The notes under the pieces were generated by a model. It made no database searches. It had not been told where the DNA came from and saw nothing but the letters and a program-made list of their open reading frames with translations. From Stenotrophomonas raiganjensis (SeqCode) (GTDB taxonomy: Bacteria; Pseudomonadota; Gammaproteobacteria; Xanthomonadales; Xanthomonadaceae), in contig NZ_JAUTXR010000180.1 of the NCBI RefSeq assembly GCF_030658505.1, positions 62,001 through 126,000 on the forward strand: a DNA stretch of 64,000 bases, in the 5' to 3' direction. Made by a program: the position numbers and the translations under genes. Numbering within the stretch: position 1 is the stretch's first letter; every line of letters begins with the position of its first letter. Positions 46,801-53,729 of this stretch are shown here, one piece after another.

Positions 46801-47282
46801 TTGAACAAAATACCGAGCAGGGCCATGCGGACAGACTTGTCGCGCGAGCTGGAGCCTAAGGTACCAGATGCGGCGTGCAGCCCACCGTGGCGCTTGGCCT
46901 GGGTGCTGAGTTCTTTGAGGTAGTCGCTGACGCCTTGCGGCAAGTTGGCAATACCGCGTGCGGTGGCGCCATCGTCAAACGGACTATCTACCCAAATGGC
47001 GCGCAGCATTTTGACCAGGTGTGACTTGCCCGAGCCATAGAAGCCGCTAACCCACACGGCAGGCTGCTCGGCCTGCTCGATGTTCTTCAGGTAGACGTCG
47101 AGGATGTGCTCTAGGCCCTTTTCGTACTGGCCATCGCAGACGAACGTTTCGAGCTCGTACCGCAGCACGGACAGCGCCTGATTGGTCTTTTCGTCGTTGA
47201 CGCTGGCAACGCCCTCGTTGACCAATTTACGGGTCGACGGGTCCTTTTGATAGATGTCGCGATTGAGCATGGCTGTTGTCAT
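43830..47282 (-). CDS. brxC: BREX P-loop ATPase BrxC
   Basis: A 1,150-residue protein with Walker A VSGFYGSGKSHLVKML at residues 80-87 (GFYGSGKS) and Walker B LTLVVLDEVQQYIG with Asp270, as in BrxC/PglY. The beginning LNRDIYQKDPSTRKLVNEG is typical. MTTAML at 47282 has an AAGGGG ribosome site 7 bases upstream and is preferred over the internal ATG 12 bases on. The large C-terminal part is helical, including a Leu/Glu/Arg-rich segment before residue 1,000. BrxC is essential for BREX and is thought to form the ATP-driven part of the complex with BrxB, PglX and PglZ. Confidence 0.93.
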   Translation of the reverse strand: MTTAMLNRDIYQKDPSTRKLVNEGVASVNDEKTNQALSVLRYELETFVCDGQYEKGLEHILDVYLKNIEQAEQPAVWVSGFYGSGKSHLVKMLRAIWVDSPFDDGATARGIANLPQGVSDYLKELSTQAKRHGGLHAASGTLGSSSRDKSVRMALLGILFKSVGLPEQYPVARFVMWLQHEGIYDAVRGHVEKSGFDWNEELDNFYVAEGLHEALVKAKPNLFTSPASCVETLNNLYPYVQDVSSGDMLKAIRQALTRDGKFPLTLVVLDEVQQYIGEDSQRSIDVQEVVEACCKNIGAKMLFIGTGQTAVTGTSNLKKLEGRFTVRVELSDADVDAVIRKVILAKKPEAKAPVEKVMQTNLGEISRHLAGTTIGHRGDDIQFFPQDYPILPVRRRFWENTLRVLDQTGTDSQLRNQLSMIHKVIQTNVDAPVGSVVPADYLYFDAADKLLQSRILPRKVHEKTMVWAKGTGDQRLMARSCGLVFLINKLASSNNEIGIRATVDTLADLLLEDLTHGSSALRSKLPSVLDKCELLMKVGDEYRIQTEESAAWNDEFLSQRNSLANEAHRVDAERDDRIRRRFGEMVRKLSLTQGTSKVTRDIFPVFDAQLPGDAAEKVCVWVRDGWSIDENSVRADARQAGNQSPTVFVFIPKRSADDLRHYLIDFKAASATLDKRGVPNTAEGTEARSAMETTKQTAEGKIRELLQEAFSGARVFQGGGNEILGTDLQDMTLEAATNALQRLYPQFHVADHAGWPRVYEKAQKGVPDALKSVGDDGEPAKNPVCKAILAFIAGGKKGIDIRKNFEGATYGWPGDAVDGGLQVLLVAGLIRAQDERGQTIDPKDLERKVIGKTMFKVESATVSAAQRIQIRKVLQKVGLTAKQGEELAYVPLFLVSAQELANRAGGEAPRPARSETKGLEEIRLTAGNEQLLALYNQRDELSAAIDTWTDLAERIDKRLPAWSTLKRLLAQANGLSGAEVLVAQVTHLEQQRQLLEEPDPVTPLVASLTQLLREELNRLHNVYQTRHKNGMARLDADTNWKQLEPEQRNSLLAAQKLTLTDAPTVQVANTDEVVATVDRLSLGSFADRVAAIDSRFDAVLVAAAELMEPKAQFVKLPHRTIKTDEDIEAWLQDAKQTIAQALKKGPVILH

Positions 47283-47297
47283 GGATTGGCCCCTTAA

Positions 47298-47849
47298 TCA
47301 GAATTCTTTGTCGGCGGTGATCGGCACGGCGAGGTAGTTCCAGCCGTCGTACCCATCCAGCAAGCGGTAGTTGTTGTCTTCGTAGCTGCCGGGGAAAAAC
47401 ACCAGCAGACGACCCTTTACCTTCGGGGCGAGCTTGTCCACGACTTCCTTGACCTTCAGGAAGCCGAACAGCGAACCGACACCCTGCAGCGCCACAACGA
47501 AGTCGTCGCTGACATTTTTTTCTTGCAGAAAGGCATCGAACTCGGCCTCAATGTAGTTGATGTACTTGGGCAGCAGCGTCGACAGAAGATTGGGCTTCTG
47601 GAAGTAGCTCTTGGCGTAGCGCTGGGACGCAAGCCAGTTCGGGAAGGAGTCGGTCAGGTCGAACAAGGCCCAGTCATGGCCTGCTGCACGGGTGGCGATC
47701 TCAAATTCGTCGACTTTGGCCCGCAAGCGCAGCTCTTCCGTTTCGTGATACACGCAGAAGATGACGCGCTGGGCGGCGGCGACACCATCGCGCCATGGCA
47801 CGGAGACGTATTTGCTGTAGGACTGAGTCAGTCGTTTAATTCGGCTCAC
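47298..47849 (-). CDS. brxB: BREX protein BrxB (DUF1788)
   Basis: A 183-residue protein with the DUF1788 features: PWRDGVAAAQRVIFCVYHETEE near the start (key part R.IFCVY..), FDLTDSFPNWLASQRY in the middle and LQGVGSLFGFLKVKEVVDKL followed by GRLLVFFPGSYEDNNYRLLDG (FPGS..NNYRLLD is the family signature). The first 14 bases overlap the brxA 3' end and brxC starts 15 bases on. BrxB is required for defence in characterised BREX-1 systems, probably as an adaptor. Confidence 0.93.
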   Translation of the reverse strand: MSRIKRLTQSYSKYVSVPWRDGVAAAQRVIFCVYHETEELRLRAKVDEFEIATRAAGHDWALFDLTDSFPNWLASQRYAKSYFQKPNLLSTLLPKYINYIEAEFDAFLQEKNVSDDFVVALQGVGSLFGFLKVKEVVDKLAPKVKGRLLVFFPGSYEDNNYRLLDGYDGWNYLAVPITADKEF

Positions 47850-48636
47850 GTAACCACTCCATTTCCTGCGCAGTGATCAAGTTCGGGAAAAGCACCTCGA
47901 CCACCTGGCCGACGCGCTTGAGCGAGATCCAGCCCCGGCGCGAGGCGTCTTCGGCCAACTCGATCGTCTTTTCAAATGAAAAGTCGAGCACTCGAGTGAA
48001 TTCGCTCTTGAGCAGCGACTCGCCGCGCAGACCACTGACGTAGCCCAGGACCAGTGCCAGCGACACCGCTCCTGGCGTCGCCACGGCACGGACCCGCACC
48101 TTGCGGACGCGGCCAGCCAGATGACCCGACTGGGTCCAGGACGAATTGATATTCTGCGCGGTGGACTTGAGCGTTGCCTTGCTGAAGCGCCCCGGCTCTT
48201 GTGCATCAATGAACTCTTCCATCGCCTCACGGGTGACGGTGGCCCCCTCTTGGAATCCCAAGACAAAGGGTGCTGTGGCCCGAAGCATGGGGTCACGCGA
48301 GTAGGCGCACAGAGCTGCCAACATCGGCTGTCCGTCCACATCGCGCTGCCAGAAGAAACGCAGCGCACGGAACACCAACAAGCTGGGATCGAGCGCGTAG
48401 AGGTCGGCCAGGTGCCGAAACGTCAGCGCCCGCGTCTTGCCTGAACGTTTGCCCAGGCAATTGGCAGTCTGGATGGCTTCAAGATAGTCGGCCCTGGCCG
48501 CGTCAGCCGCTTCCACAAACGACAGCAGGGCGCGCAGCTCCGCGAGCATTATCGTCCGGGCGGTATGGACGCCGCCGCGCTCATAACTGAAACCCAGTCG
48601 CTCCAGCTTGTTGTTGTGCTTGTTCTCTACGGTCAC
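47836..48636 (-). CDS. brxA: BREX protein BrxA (DUF1819)
   Basis: A 266-residue protein starting at GTG 48636, 20 bases after the brxR stop. It is helical, with DUF1819 landmarks: LGFSYERGGVHTARTIMLAEL at the N-terminus (GG.. ..RTIM), DPSLLVFRALRFFWQRD and a C-terminal winged-helix-like region RRGWISLKRVGQVVEVLFPNL. BrxA of E. coli resembles NusB-like or RNA/DNA-binding helical folds and its requirement varies among systems. The gene overlaps brxB by 14 bases. Confidence 0.9.
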   Translation of the reverse strand: MTVENKHNNKLERLGFSYERGGVHTARTIMLAELRALLSFVEAADAARADYLEAIQTANCLGKRSGKTRALTFRHLADLYALDPSLLVFRALRFFWQRDVDGQPMLAALCAYSRDPMLRATAPFVLGFQEGATVTREAMEEFIDAQEPGRFSKATLKSTAQNINSSWTQSGHLAGRVRKVRVRAVATPGAVSLALVLGYVSGLRGESLLKSEFTRVLDFSFEKTIELAEDASRRGWISLKRVGQVVEVLFPNLITAQEMEWLREPN

Positions 48637-48656
48637 GTTGACATCAGTCCTGGTAT

Positions 48657-49613
48657 TTAGTCGGCATCGGCGTCGATCCGTTGTTGGTCAGGGGATCGGT
48701 ATCCCGGCGCAAGCAAGGCATTGCGCACACCGTAGATGGCAAGGTGGTCTTTCAGCCAAAGCCGGCACTCATCGCCGCGCTGGGAGTGATCCGGCGAGCA
48801 GTCCACGCTCCATTTACGCAGGATGTATCCGGCCGTGGCGGCGCGTAGCTTCATCCGCAGCACGCCTTCGCGCATGCCGTAGTCCATTTCGGTGATCTCT
48901 GGTCGTGGCTGGTCTGGATGGGGAACCAACTCCAGCTCGACGATCCGGGTCCACTGAATGTCTTGATCGCTCATCTCGTGGGGCGCCGTTGGCTGCCCCT
49001 TGAGCACCACGGGGCGCCTGATCCGGGTGATGACGAAATCCCGGAACTCCTGCGACTTCCGGTCGAAGGCGCGGACGTGCCAACGGAGGCCGTTGTCGAT
49101 TAGCGCGAACGGGACGATCTCTCGCTCGGTGCGGCCACTTGAGATGGAGTGGTACTCAATGCCAAGCGGACATTCTTGGTGGATCGCACGGGTCACGCTC
49201 GCAAGGACGTCCAGATGGGGGTTCGTGAGCCAGGACGGGCTCTCGCTCGCCACCCACGCCTTGAGCCGCTTTGGCTCGCCATCACCGAAGCCCTGGGTCA
49301 GCCACGACAGCACCCGCTCCGGGGGGAAGTCGAAGACCGGCTGGAAACTTGGCCCCAGGACGTAGGACTTGCCCTTGGCGTCGTAGTCGAGGTTGCCGGG
49401 CGCCAGCTCTTTGTACAGCGCCAGATCCCTGGATGCGGCGGCGGACTGGATGCCAAAACGCGTGACCAAGTCCTGCCGGCGTATCTCCCCAATGAACCGC
49501 ACGCGCAGCTCCACGAACGCGAGCCTGTCGCGTTGCGGCTGGGCCAGATCTGCAAGCTGTTCGTTCGACATCCAGGGCTGCCTGGCTCCCTGGCGAATGC
49601 TATTCGGGGTCAT
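48657..49613 (-). CDS. brxR: WYL-domain transcriptional regulator BrxR
   Basis: A 318-residue protein with an N-terminal winged helix (residues about 20-75, IRRQDLVTRFGIQSAAASRDLALY), a WYL domain with IEYHSISSGRTEREIVPFALI and LRWHVRAFDRKSQEFRDFVITRI, and a C-terminal extension. This is the layout of BrxR/CapW regulators, which repress defence operons and may sense a nucleic-acid ligand through WYL. It is the first gene of the BREX operon. ATG 49613 lies only seven bases after a good -10 box, so translation from it would be leaderless. ATG 49571 (MSNEQLADL) is the alternative but has no close ribosome site. Confidence 0.9.
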   Translation of the reverse strand: MTPNSIRQGARQPWMSNEQLADLAQPQRDRLAFVELRVRFIGEIRRQDLVTRFGIQSAAASRDLALYKELAPGNLDYDAKGKSYVLGPSFQPVFDFPPERVLSWLTQGFGDGEPKRLKAWVASESPSWLTNPHLDVLASVTRAIHQECPLGIEYHSISSGRTEREIVPFALIDNGLRWHVRAFDRKSQEFRDFVITRIRRPVVLKGQPTAPHEMSDQDIQWTRIVELELVPHPDQPRPEITEMDYGMREGVLRMKLRAATAGYILRKWSVDCSPDHSQRGDECRLWLKDHLAIYGVRNALLAPGYRSPDQQRIDADAD

Positions 49614-49620
49614 TCCGGAG

Positions 49621-49649
49621 AGTATATGGTTATCTCAATAGCATGTACA
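49621..49649 (-). promoter_or_regulatory. Predicted sigma70 promoter of the BREX operon with palindrome over the -35 box
   Basis: On the minus strand TGTACA (49644-49649) is separated by exactly 17 bases from TATACT (49621-49626), four and five matches to the consensus hexamers. The -35 lies inside the 8-base palindrome ATGTACAT (49643-49650), a natural place for BrxR to bind and repress. The predicted start of transcription falls at about 49613-49614, at or beside the first brxR ATG. Confidence 0.6.
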
Positions 49650-49914
49650 TAGGTTCTTTTTGTTACTAATATCAGGCGCCTTTTGATTAGCATTTTCCGC
49701 TTGATCACGAACAGCGCAGCAACCTGGTCGATCTGGACTTGAGTCGACGGCGGCGATCTGGCCGGGCATACGTGTACTTGCCCCACGTGCAACGAAGGCC
49801 GATCGACGTGTCTATATGGCAGATCCGGATTGCAGGAGCGGCTAGCCGCACCTCCAAGTTGACGCTTCTGACCTGCATTGGGAGCAGGACCAAAGAAGAA
49901 TGCGGAACTGCCAG

Positions 49915-49946
49915 CCCCAGATGGACGCCGTAGCGTCCATCTGGGG
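49915..49946. terminator. 13-bp perfect hairpin, probable terminator after radC-like gene
   Basis: CCCCAGATGGACG-ccgtag-CGTCCATCTGGGG. On the plus strand it is followed by TTTCT, on the minus strand by CTGGC. It lies 85 bases after the radC-like stop and separates that gene from the BREX promoter. Confidence 0.65.
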
Positions 49947-50030
49947 TTTCTCGGTACGGGCACTTTTTCGATGCCTATCAAACGTCGGTTGCGGACCACC
50001 GGCTTTCCGATGACCGCATTTGTAAAAGGT

Positions 50031-50528
50031 CTACAACCACCCCCTCTCTGCCAAGCTCACCGTCTGACGCCCACCCACGATGACGTGGTCAAGAAGTCGC
50101 ACATCCACCAACGCCAACGCGTGCTTGAGTCTCGCCGTGACAGCCCGGTCCGCGACAGACGGTTCCGGGTCCCCCGAAGGATGGTTGTGAGCCAGGATGA
50201 CCGCGGCTGCGTTTAGGCGCAGAGCCTGTTTCACGACTTCCCGGGGATGTACCTCGGCACCGTCTATGGAACCGTAGAACAGCTCCGTGTAACGGATGAG
50301 GCGATGCCGGGAATCCAGCATCACGGCAGCGAACACTTCGCGTTCTGCCCCGCCCAACTTGGCCAGGAAGAACTCAGCGGCGATCTTGGGGTCGCTGAAG
50401 CAAGTGCCCCGTTGCATCTTGGCGTCGACGATCTGCTTGGCCGCGGCCAAGACGGCCTCGGCGTCCGCGGGGGCATAGTGTTTGGTACTGCTGCGCACGT
50501 AGAGGCCCAGCACCGGTTCGTCTGTCAT
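50031..50528 (-). CDS. RadC-like JAB/MPN domain protein
   Basis: A 165-residue protein from ATG 50528 with a GGAG ribosome site. The JAMM-type metal motif AAVILAHNHPSGDPEPSVAD is present near residues 109-128 (H-x-H and D ligands), and ELFYGSIDGAEVHPREVVKQAL precedes it. The N-terminal helix-hairpin-helix of chromosomal RadC is missing, so this is the short form typical of integrative elements and prophages. The function of these proteins is not established. They are frequently beside YqaJ and DUF932 genes, as here. Confidence 0.88.
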   Translation of the reverse strand: MTDEPVLGLYVRSSTKHYAPADAEAVLAAAKQIVDAKMQRGTCFSDPKIAAEFFLAKLGGAEREVFAAVMLDSRHRLIRYTELFYGSIDGAEVHPREVVKQALRLNAAAVILAHNHPSGDPEPSVADRAVTARLKHALALVDVRLLDHVIVGGRQTVSLAERGWL

Positions 50529-50551
50529 TTCGTGATCTCCAGTAAGCTAAA

Positions 50552-50571
50552 AAGGGCGCTCGCGCGCCCTT
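50552..50571 (-). terminator. Intrinsic terminator upstream of radC-like gene
   Basis: Minus strand AAGGGCGC-gcga-GCGCCCTT followed by TTTAGC: an 8-bp perfect stem with a T-run, 56 bases after the stop of the upstream gene. Confidence 0.82.
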
Positions 50572-50627
50572 CGGTGGTCGTCAATGATTGGCGCCTGTGG
50601 TCGCAGCACCTGGTGTGGCAAGCCGTG

Positions 50628-51524
50628 TCAGCCGGTCCCGAGTCGGGCGACTTTCTCCTGCAGGCGCGCGCGCAGGGCCGGCGGCGGGGCCGGCTGCGCC
50701 CGACCAGGCTCGCCCTGCTCGGCATCGGGATAGAACTCCTCCACGAGGGCCGGCACGTCCTCCTCCAGCTCTTCGAACGCCCCGTTGGCGAATCCACGTC
50801 GGGCCGCCTCGTCCAACGCGCCCTGGTCGACCCCGGCCGCGCGTCGCCGCGCGTCCAGCTCGCGGGCATCGGCAATGGCCTGTTCCAGCGTCATGCCGGA
50901 GCGCACCGCCAGATCCACGTAGTAGATCGGGGCGCGGTGGCTCATCGTCGTTGACTTGCCCCGCAGCTTCAGCTCCAGTTGCATGCAGGCCAACAACCCG
51001 CTCGAAACGGCGGCGTAGTACTGCATTCGGGCCGCCAGCGTCCGGATCGTGTTGAAGGAGGTCGTCCGCAGCACGAAGCTCCCCAGCGCGTCCTCGTCGG
51101 CATCGCCCACCAGGACGTTGAGACGCGCGTAGGCCTTGCAGTCGCCGGCCGCGTAAGGGCAGCCCGTGGGACCCGGACACGGCAGCGAGGCGATCCCCTT
51201 CTGGGTGGTCCGCCGACAGGTCTCGCCATTACCGACGCACAACCGGCGCCCCGTGGCGCGATCGAACAACGAGTAGTCGGCCCGGAGGTTCAGGCTCGGG
51301 TCGTTGAACATCAGCCGGACGGGAATCGAGCGTAGCTTGCCCCCTGCGGCCTGGCGCAGCACCTCGTCCAGGGGATGCAGGATCCAGCCGTCCCGGTTCT
51401 GGATCTGGCTGGTCAGGGTGAACTGGTCATCCTTCTCCGGCAGGCGCTTGCCGTTGCGCTCGACAACGCGCCCGATGGAAATCCGCCCGACCACTGGCGG
51501 GGTAATCACAAGTCCCTTCAACAT
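50628..51524 (-). CDS. Putative recombination directionality factor / metal-binding protein of mobile element
   Basis: A 298-residue protein from ATG 51524 with a GAGGG ribosome site. It begins LKGLVITPPVVGRISIGRVVERNG and contains a cysteine cluster CVGNGETC...CPGPTGCPYAAGDC (four to six Cys between residues about 95 and 130), which suggests metal binding. The region FVLRTTSFNTIRTLAARMQYY follows, then a helical and Pro-rich tail. Proteins like this, sitting between radC and yqaJ in integrative elements, are often annotated as 'hydrolase or metal-binding protein' or as relatives of gp3-like recombination directionality factors. The role here is inference. Only 11 bases separate it from the YqaJ gene. 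Confidence 0.6.
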   Translation of the reverse strand: MLKGLVITPPVVGRISIGRVVERNGKRLPEKDDQFTLTSQIQNRDGWILHPLDEVLRQAAGGKLRSIPVRLMFNDPSLNLRADYSLFDRATGRRLCVGNGETCRRTTQKGIASLPCPGPTGCPYAAGDCKAYARLNVLVGDADEDALGSFVLRTTSFNTIRTLAARMQYYAAVSSGLLACMQLELKLRGKSTTMSHRAPIYYVDLAVRSGMTLEQAIADARELDARRRAAGVDQGALDEAARRGFANGAFEELEEDVPALVEEFYPDAEQGEPGRAQPAPPPALRARLQEKVARLGTG

Positions 51525-51535
51525 GGTGTCGCCCT

Positions 51536-52522
51536 CTAAGGTTGGTTGGGGGTGTCGGTGTGGACGACCAGAACGAACCGGCGCGCTCCGGGACGCACGA
51601 CCGAGTACCGGGCCGCAATGTCGGGGCGCTCGGCGGTCAGCCGCTTGGCGTCGAACGACGTGCCGTCCTTAGCCCGCCGGTAGGTGACCGAGCCATTGGC
51701 GAAGATCGCTTTGGATGCATCGCCCATGGTCTGCTGGATTGCCTGCTTGAGCGTTTCGGCCCGTTGCTGCTGGGCGTCGAGCTCCGAGCGCAGCCCGGCC
51801 AGCTCGTCGAAGACCCGGCAAAGCGCCACATCGCCTGTGAAATCCAGACTGGTGTCGTTACCGGGGTACAGATGGCGCAGGGCCCGGGCGGCCGACTCGC
51901 TACCGTCCGCGGCCGGCGGCGTGTCGGTCTCGACGCACTCCCAGAAGCGGGCCTCCAGCACCACCAGGCGGGCGATGATGTCTTCGTCCCGGACGATCCG
52001 GTGGATCTGCAGGTCCTGGCCGCAGAGCAGAACTGCCACGTCCGCGGCATGCTTGCCTGTAACTGCCAACTGGTGCTGGACCTGCAGCTGGACGTACTCG
52101 GGCACCCCGTCCTTCCACAAGCGCGACCCGAATTCCCCCGCGGTCTTGCACTCCAGGATCTGGACGTCCGGATCGCCCACGACCTCGCGGTCGATGTTGG
52201 CGAGCATGAACGCAAGGGTCGGATGCTGGAGGACGGCGTTGAGCTTGCGAACCTTGCGGCCCATCCTCTGCTGGTAGGCCACGGCCACATACGGCTCCAG
52301 CAAAGTGCCCCAGTAGCGCGGATCGTCCATGCCCGGCTGATCGTCGCTGGCCGGCTGCCGCCCGGTCTTCTCCAGCCACAGCTCCAGCTGGCTCTTGTAA
52401 GGGTTCAGACCAACGGCCGCGGCCGCATCGGAGCTGCCGATGCCGCCACGGCGCACCTCAAGCCACTGCCCGCGGTCCAGCGTGCGCGTATCGACCAGGC
52501 GCAGCGCGTTCTCCTTCTTCAT
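51536..52522 (-). CDS. YqaJ-like viral recombinase / exonuclease
   Basis: A 328-residue protein from ATG 52522 (MKKENALRLVDTRTLDRGQW), with GGAGA seven bases upstream; an in-frame TTG two codons earlier is not needed. The YqaJ/lambda-exonuclease fold motifs are seen in order: RRGGIGSSDAAAAVGLNPY, WGTLLEPYVAVAY with the catalytic Glu, LANIDREVVGDPDVQILECKTA with the Asp and the E-x-K. A C-terminal coiled-coil part follows (ELDAQQQRAETLKQAIQQ). These nucleases make single-stranded DNA for annealing-type recombination. Element-encoded, next to RadC and DUF932. Confidence 0.88.
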   Translation of the reverse strand: MKKENALRLVDTRTLDRGQWLEVRRGGIGSSDAAAAVGLNPYKSQLELWLEKTGRQPASDDQPGMDDPRYWGTLLEPYVAVAYQQRMGRKVRKLNAVLQHPTLAFMLANIDREVVGDPDVQILECKTAGEFGSRLWKDGVPEYVQLQVQHQLAVTGKHAADVAVLLCGQDLQIHRIVRDEDIIARLVVLEARFWECVETDTPPAADGSESAARALRHLYPGNDTSLDFTGDVALCRVFDELAGLRSELDAQQQRAETLKQAIQQTMGDASKAIFANGSVTYRRAKDGTSFDAKRLTAERPDIAARYSVVRPGARRFVLVVHTDTPNQP

Positions 52523-52541
52523 GTGCAATCTCCCAAATGAA

Positions 52542-52567
52542 AACGCCCGGCCAGATGGCCGGGCGTT
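52542..52567 (-). terminator. Intrinsic terminator between DUF932 gene and yqaJ-like gene
   Basis: AACGCCCGGCC-agat-GGCCGGGCGTT, an 11-bp perfect stem followed by TTTC on the minus strand. It lies 28 bases after the DUF932 stop and 20 bases before the yqaJ start. Confidence 0.88.
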
Positions 52568-52594
52568 ATGACGTGTTGGTCAAGGACTGCAACC

Positions 52595-53551
52595 TCAGGA
52601 CACCAGTTCCAAGACGCTTTCCCAGGCCTTCTGCTTGATTTGCGCACCTTGCCCGAACCATGCAGCGTCGCGGCGGTGGTCGTCGCTGCGTGCGCGGCGG
52701 TGGTGGTCCACGAACTCCGTGACGCTGTTAAGCAGGCCCCAGGCGGTGCCTCGGCTGGAAGCCAGCATCGCCCCGCGCCCGCAGCCCTCGTACAAAGCCC
52801 GAGCGTTCGCCAATGCCTGCTCGTTGACCACGGTCGCCTTGCCCTCTGCAACCGGGTAGGTCAGCACGCGACGCAACAGGCCCTCCACCGAGTCTGGATC
52901 CACCGGGCATTCGGCGAGCGCCTTCATCCGGGCGACAAAACCATCCCAGGCCGAGACGGTGATGCCCAGCTGCCGTTTCACCGTGTCCGCGTCGAAATGG
53001 CTGCGATGCGGCACCTTGATCGCACCGCTGGCGCCACCCAGCGCAATCCGCAACGTGTTGTTGCAGACCACGCGCACCGATGTGAACTGTGCGGTGGTAG
53101 CTAGCGTTCCGTCACACGCCGTGGCCAGCAACAGGTACCCGTCCACGCGGTCGCGCCCCTTGAGAACGGTGCTTTGCCCGGTCTTAGCCAGTGCCCAGAA
53201 CTTGCGGCCTTCCCGGAGCACGCCGGCAGTCTCAAGCTCGAAGCCACTGTGTGCTGTCAGGTCACGGTAGAACTCCAGAACCTCTCCCGGCTGCACCACC
53301 TTGAAACGCTTACTGACAACCGCCAAAGGCGCTTTGGTGTCCGAGCGGTAAAGCACCTTCTGCTCGGGGAAGGCATTGATGAGGCCAACGTTGTTGCTGC
53401 CGGTGATGTAGCGCACCTCGGACTCTTCGACCGCCCAGTCCATCCCGGCCTGCTCCCTCCAAACGTCGATCGGCTGGCGGGGTGCCAGCTTGTTGCCTAG
53501 GCCATGCCACGGCTTCTCGCCGGCGTAGGCCATCGATTGAACTAGATGCAT
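52595..53551 (-). CDS. DUF932 phage/plasmid-like protein
   Basis: A 318-residue protein from ATG 53551 (MHLVQSMAYAGEKPWHGLGN), with GGAG at the right distance. The start AYAGEKPWHGLG is the hallmark of the DUF932 family. Further segments are AVEESEVRYITG, YRSDTKAPLAVVSKRFKVVQP, GRDRVDGYLLLATACDGTLA and VVCNNTLRIAL, then the C-terminal SRGTAWGLLNSVTEFVDHHR (T.W...N.VTE.VD is typical). Such proteins occur on plasmids, phages and integrative elements next to recombination genes. Function unknown. It has its own flanking terminators. Confidence 0.9.
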   Translation of the reverse strand: MHLVQSMAYAGEKPWHGLGNKLAPRQPIDVWREQAGMDWAVEESEVRYITGSNNVGLINAFPEQKVLYRSDTKAPLAVVSKRFKVVQPGEVLEFYRDLTAHSGFELETAGVLREGRKFWALAKTGQSTVLKGRDRVDGYLLLATACDGTLATTAQFTSVRVVCNNTLRIALGGASGAIKVPHRSHFDADTVKRQLGITVSAWDGFVARMKALAECPVDPDSVEGLLRRVLTYPVAEGKATVVNEQALANARALYEGCGRGAMLASSRGTAWGLLNSVTEFVDHHRRARSDDHRRDAAWFGQGAQIKQKAWESVLELVS

Positions 53552-53580
53552 GGGAACTCCATTCGGTTGACGGCACAAAA

Positions 53581-53616
53581 AGCAGAAGGCCCGCCGGTAA
53601 AGGCGGGCCTTCTGCT
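53581..53616 (-). terminator. Intrinsic terminator of the small membrane-peptide gene
   Basis: AGCAGAAGGCCCGCC-ggtaaa-GGCGGGCCTTCTGCT: a 15-bp perfect stem followed by TTTTG on the minus strand. It begins 14 bases after the stop of the 32-residue peptide gene and ends 29 bases before the DUF932 start. Confidence 0.92.
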
Positions 53617-53630
53617 GCCAGGACACTGGC

Positions 53631-53729
53631 TCAGGGAAAACGAATGTCGCGCTTGGCCAGCAGGCTCACAAGAACTACCGCAACCAGCGTCACAAGCTGA
53701 ACAATCGTCTCCTTGGTGTCATCGCGCAT
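53631..53729 (-). CDS. Putative 32-residue single-span membrane peptide
   Basis: From ATG 53729 to TGA 53631 the minus strand reads MRDDTKETIVQLVTLVAVVL followed by VSLLAKRDIRFP. This is a short charged N-terminus, a run of about 16 hydrophobic residues and a basic C-terminal end, exactly the form of a small inner-membrane peptide. AAGGT lies upstream of the start at an acceptable distance, and a strong intrinsic terminator follows directly. No homologue is known to me. Its place in the element, just before DUF932 and yqaJ, could suit a toxin, holin-like or membrane-sensing role, but nothing shows which. Confidence 0.5.
   Translation of the reverse strand: MRDDTKETIVQLVTLVAVVLVSLLAKRDIRFP

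Larger units (their letters stand above)
49614..50030. other. Intergenic region between brxR and radC-like gene
   Basis: This 417-base stretch holds the BREX promoter at its left side and a perfect hairpin at its right side (49915-49946). The AT-rich first 100 bases differ sharply from the rest. Short open frames on both strands have no recognisable content. I see no gene. Confidence 0.5.
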
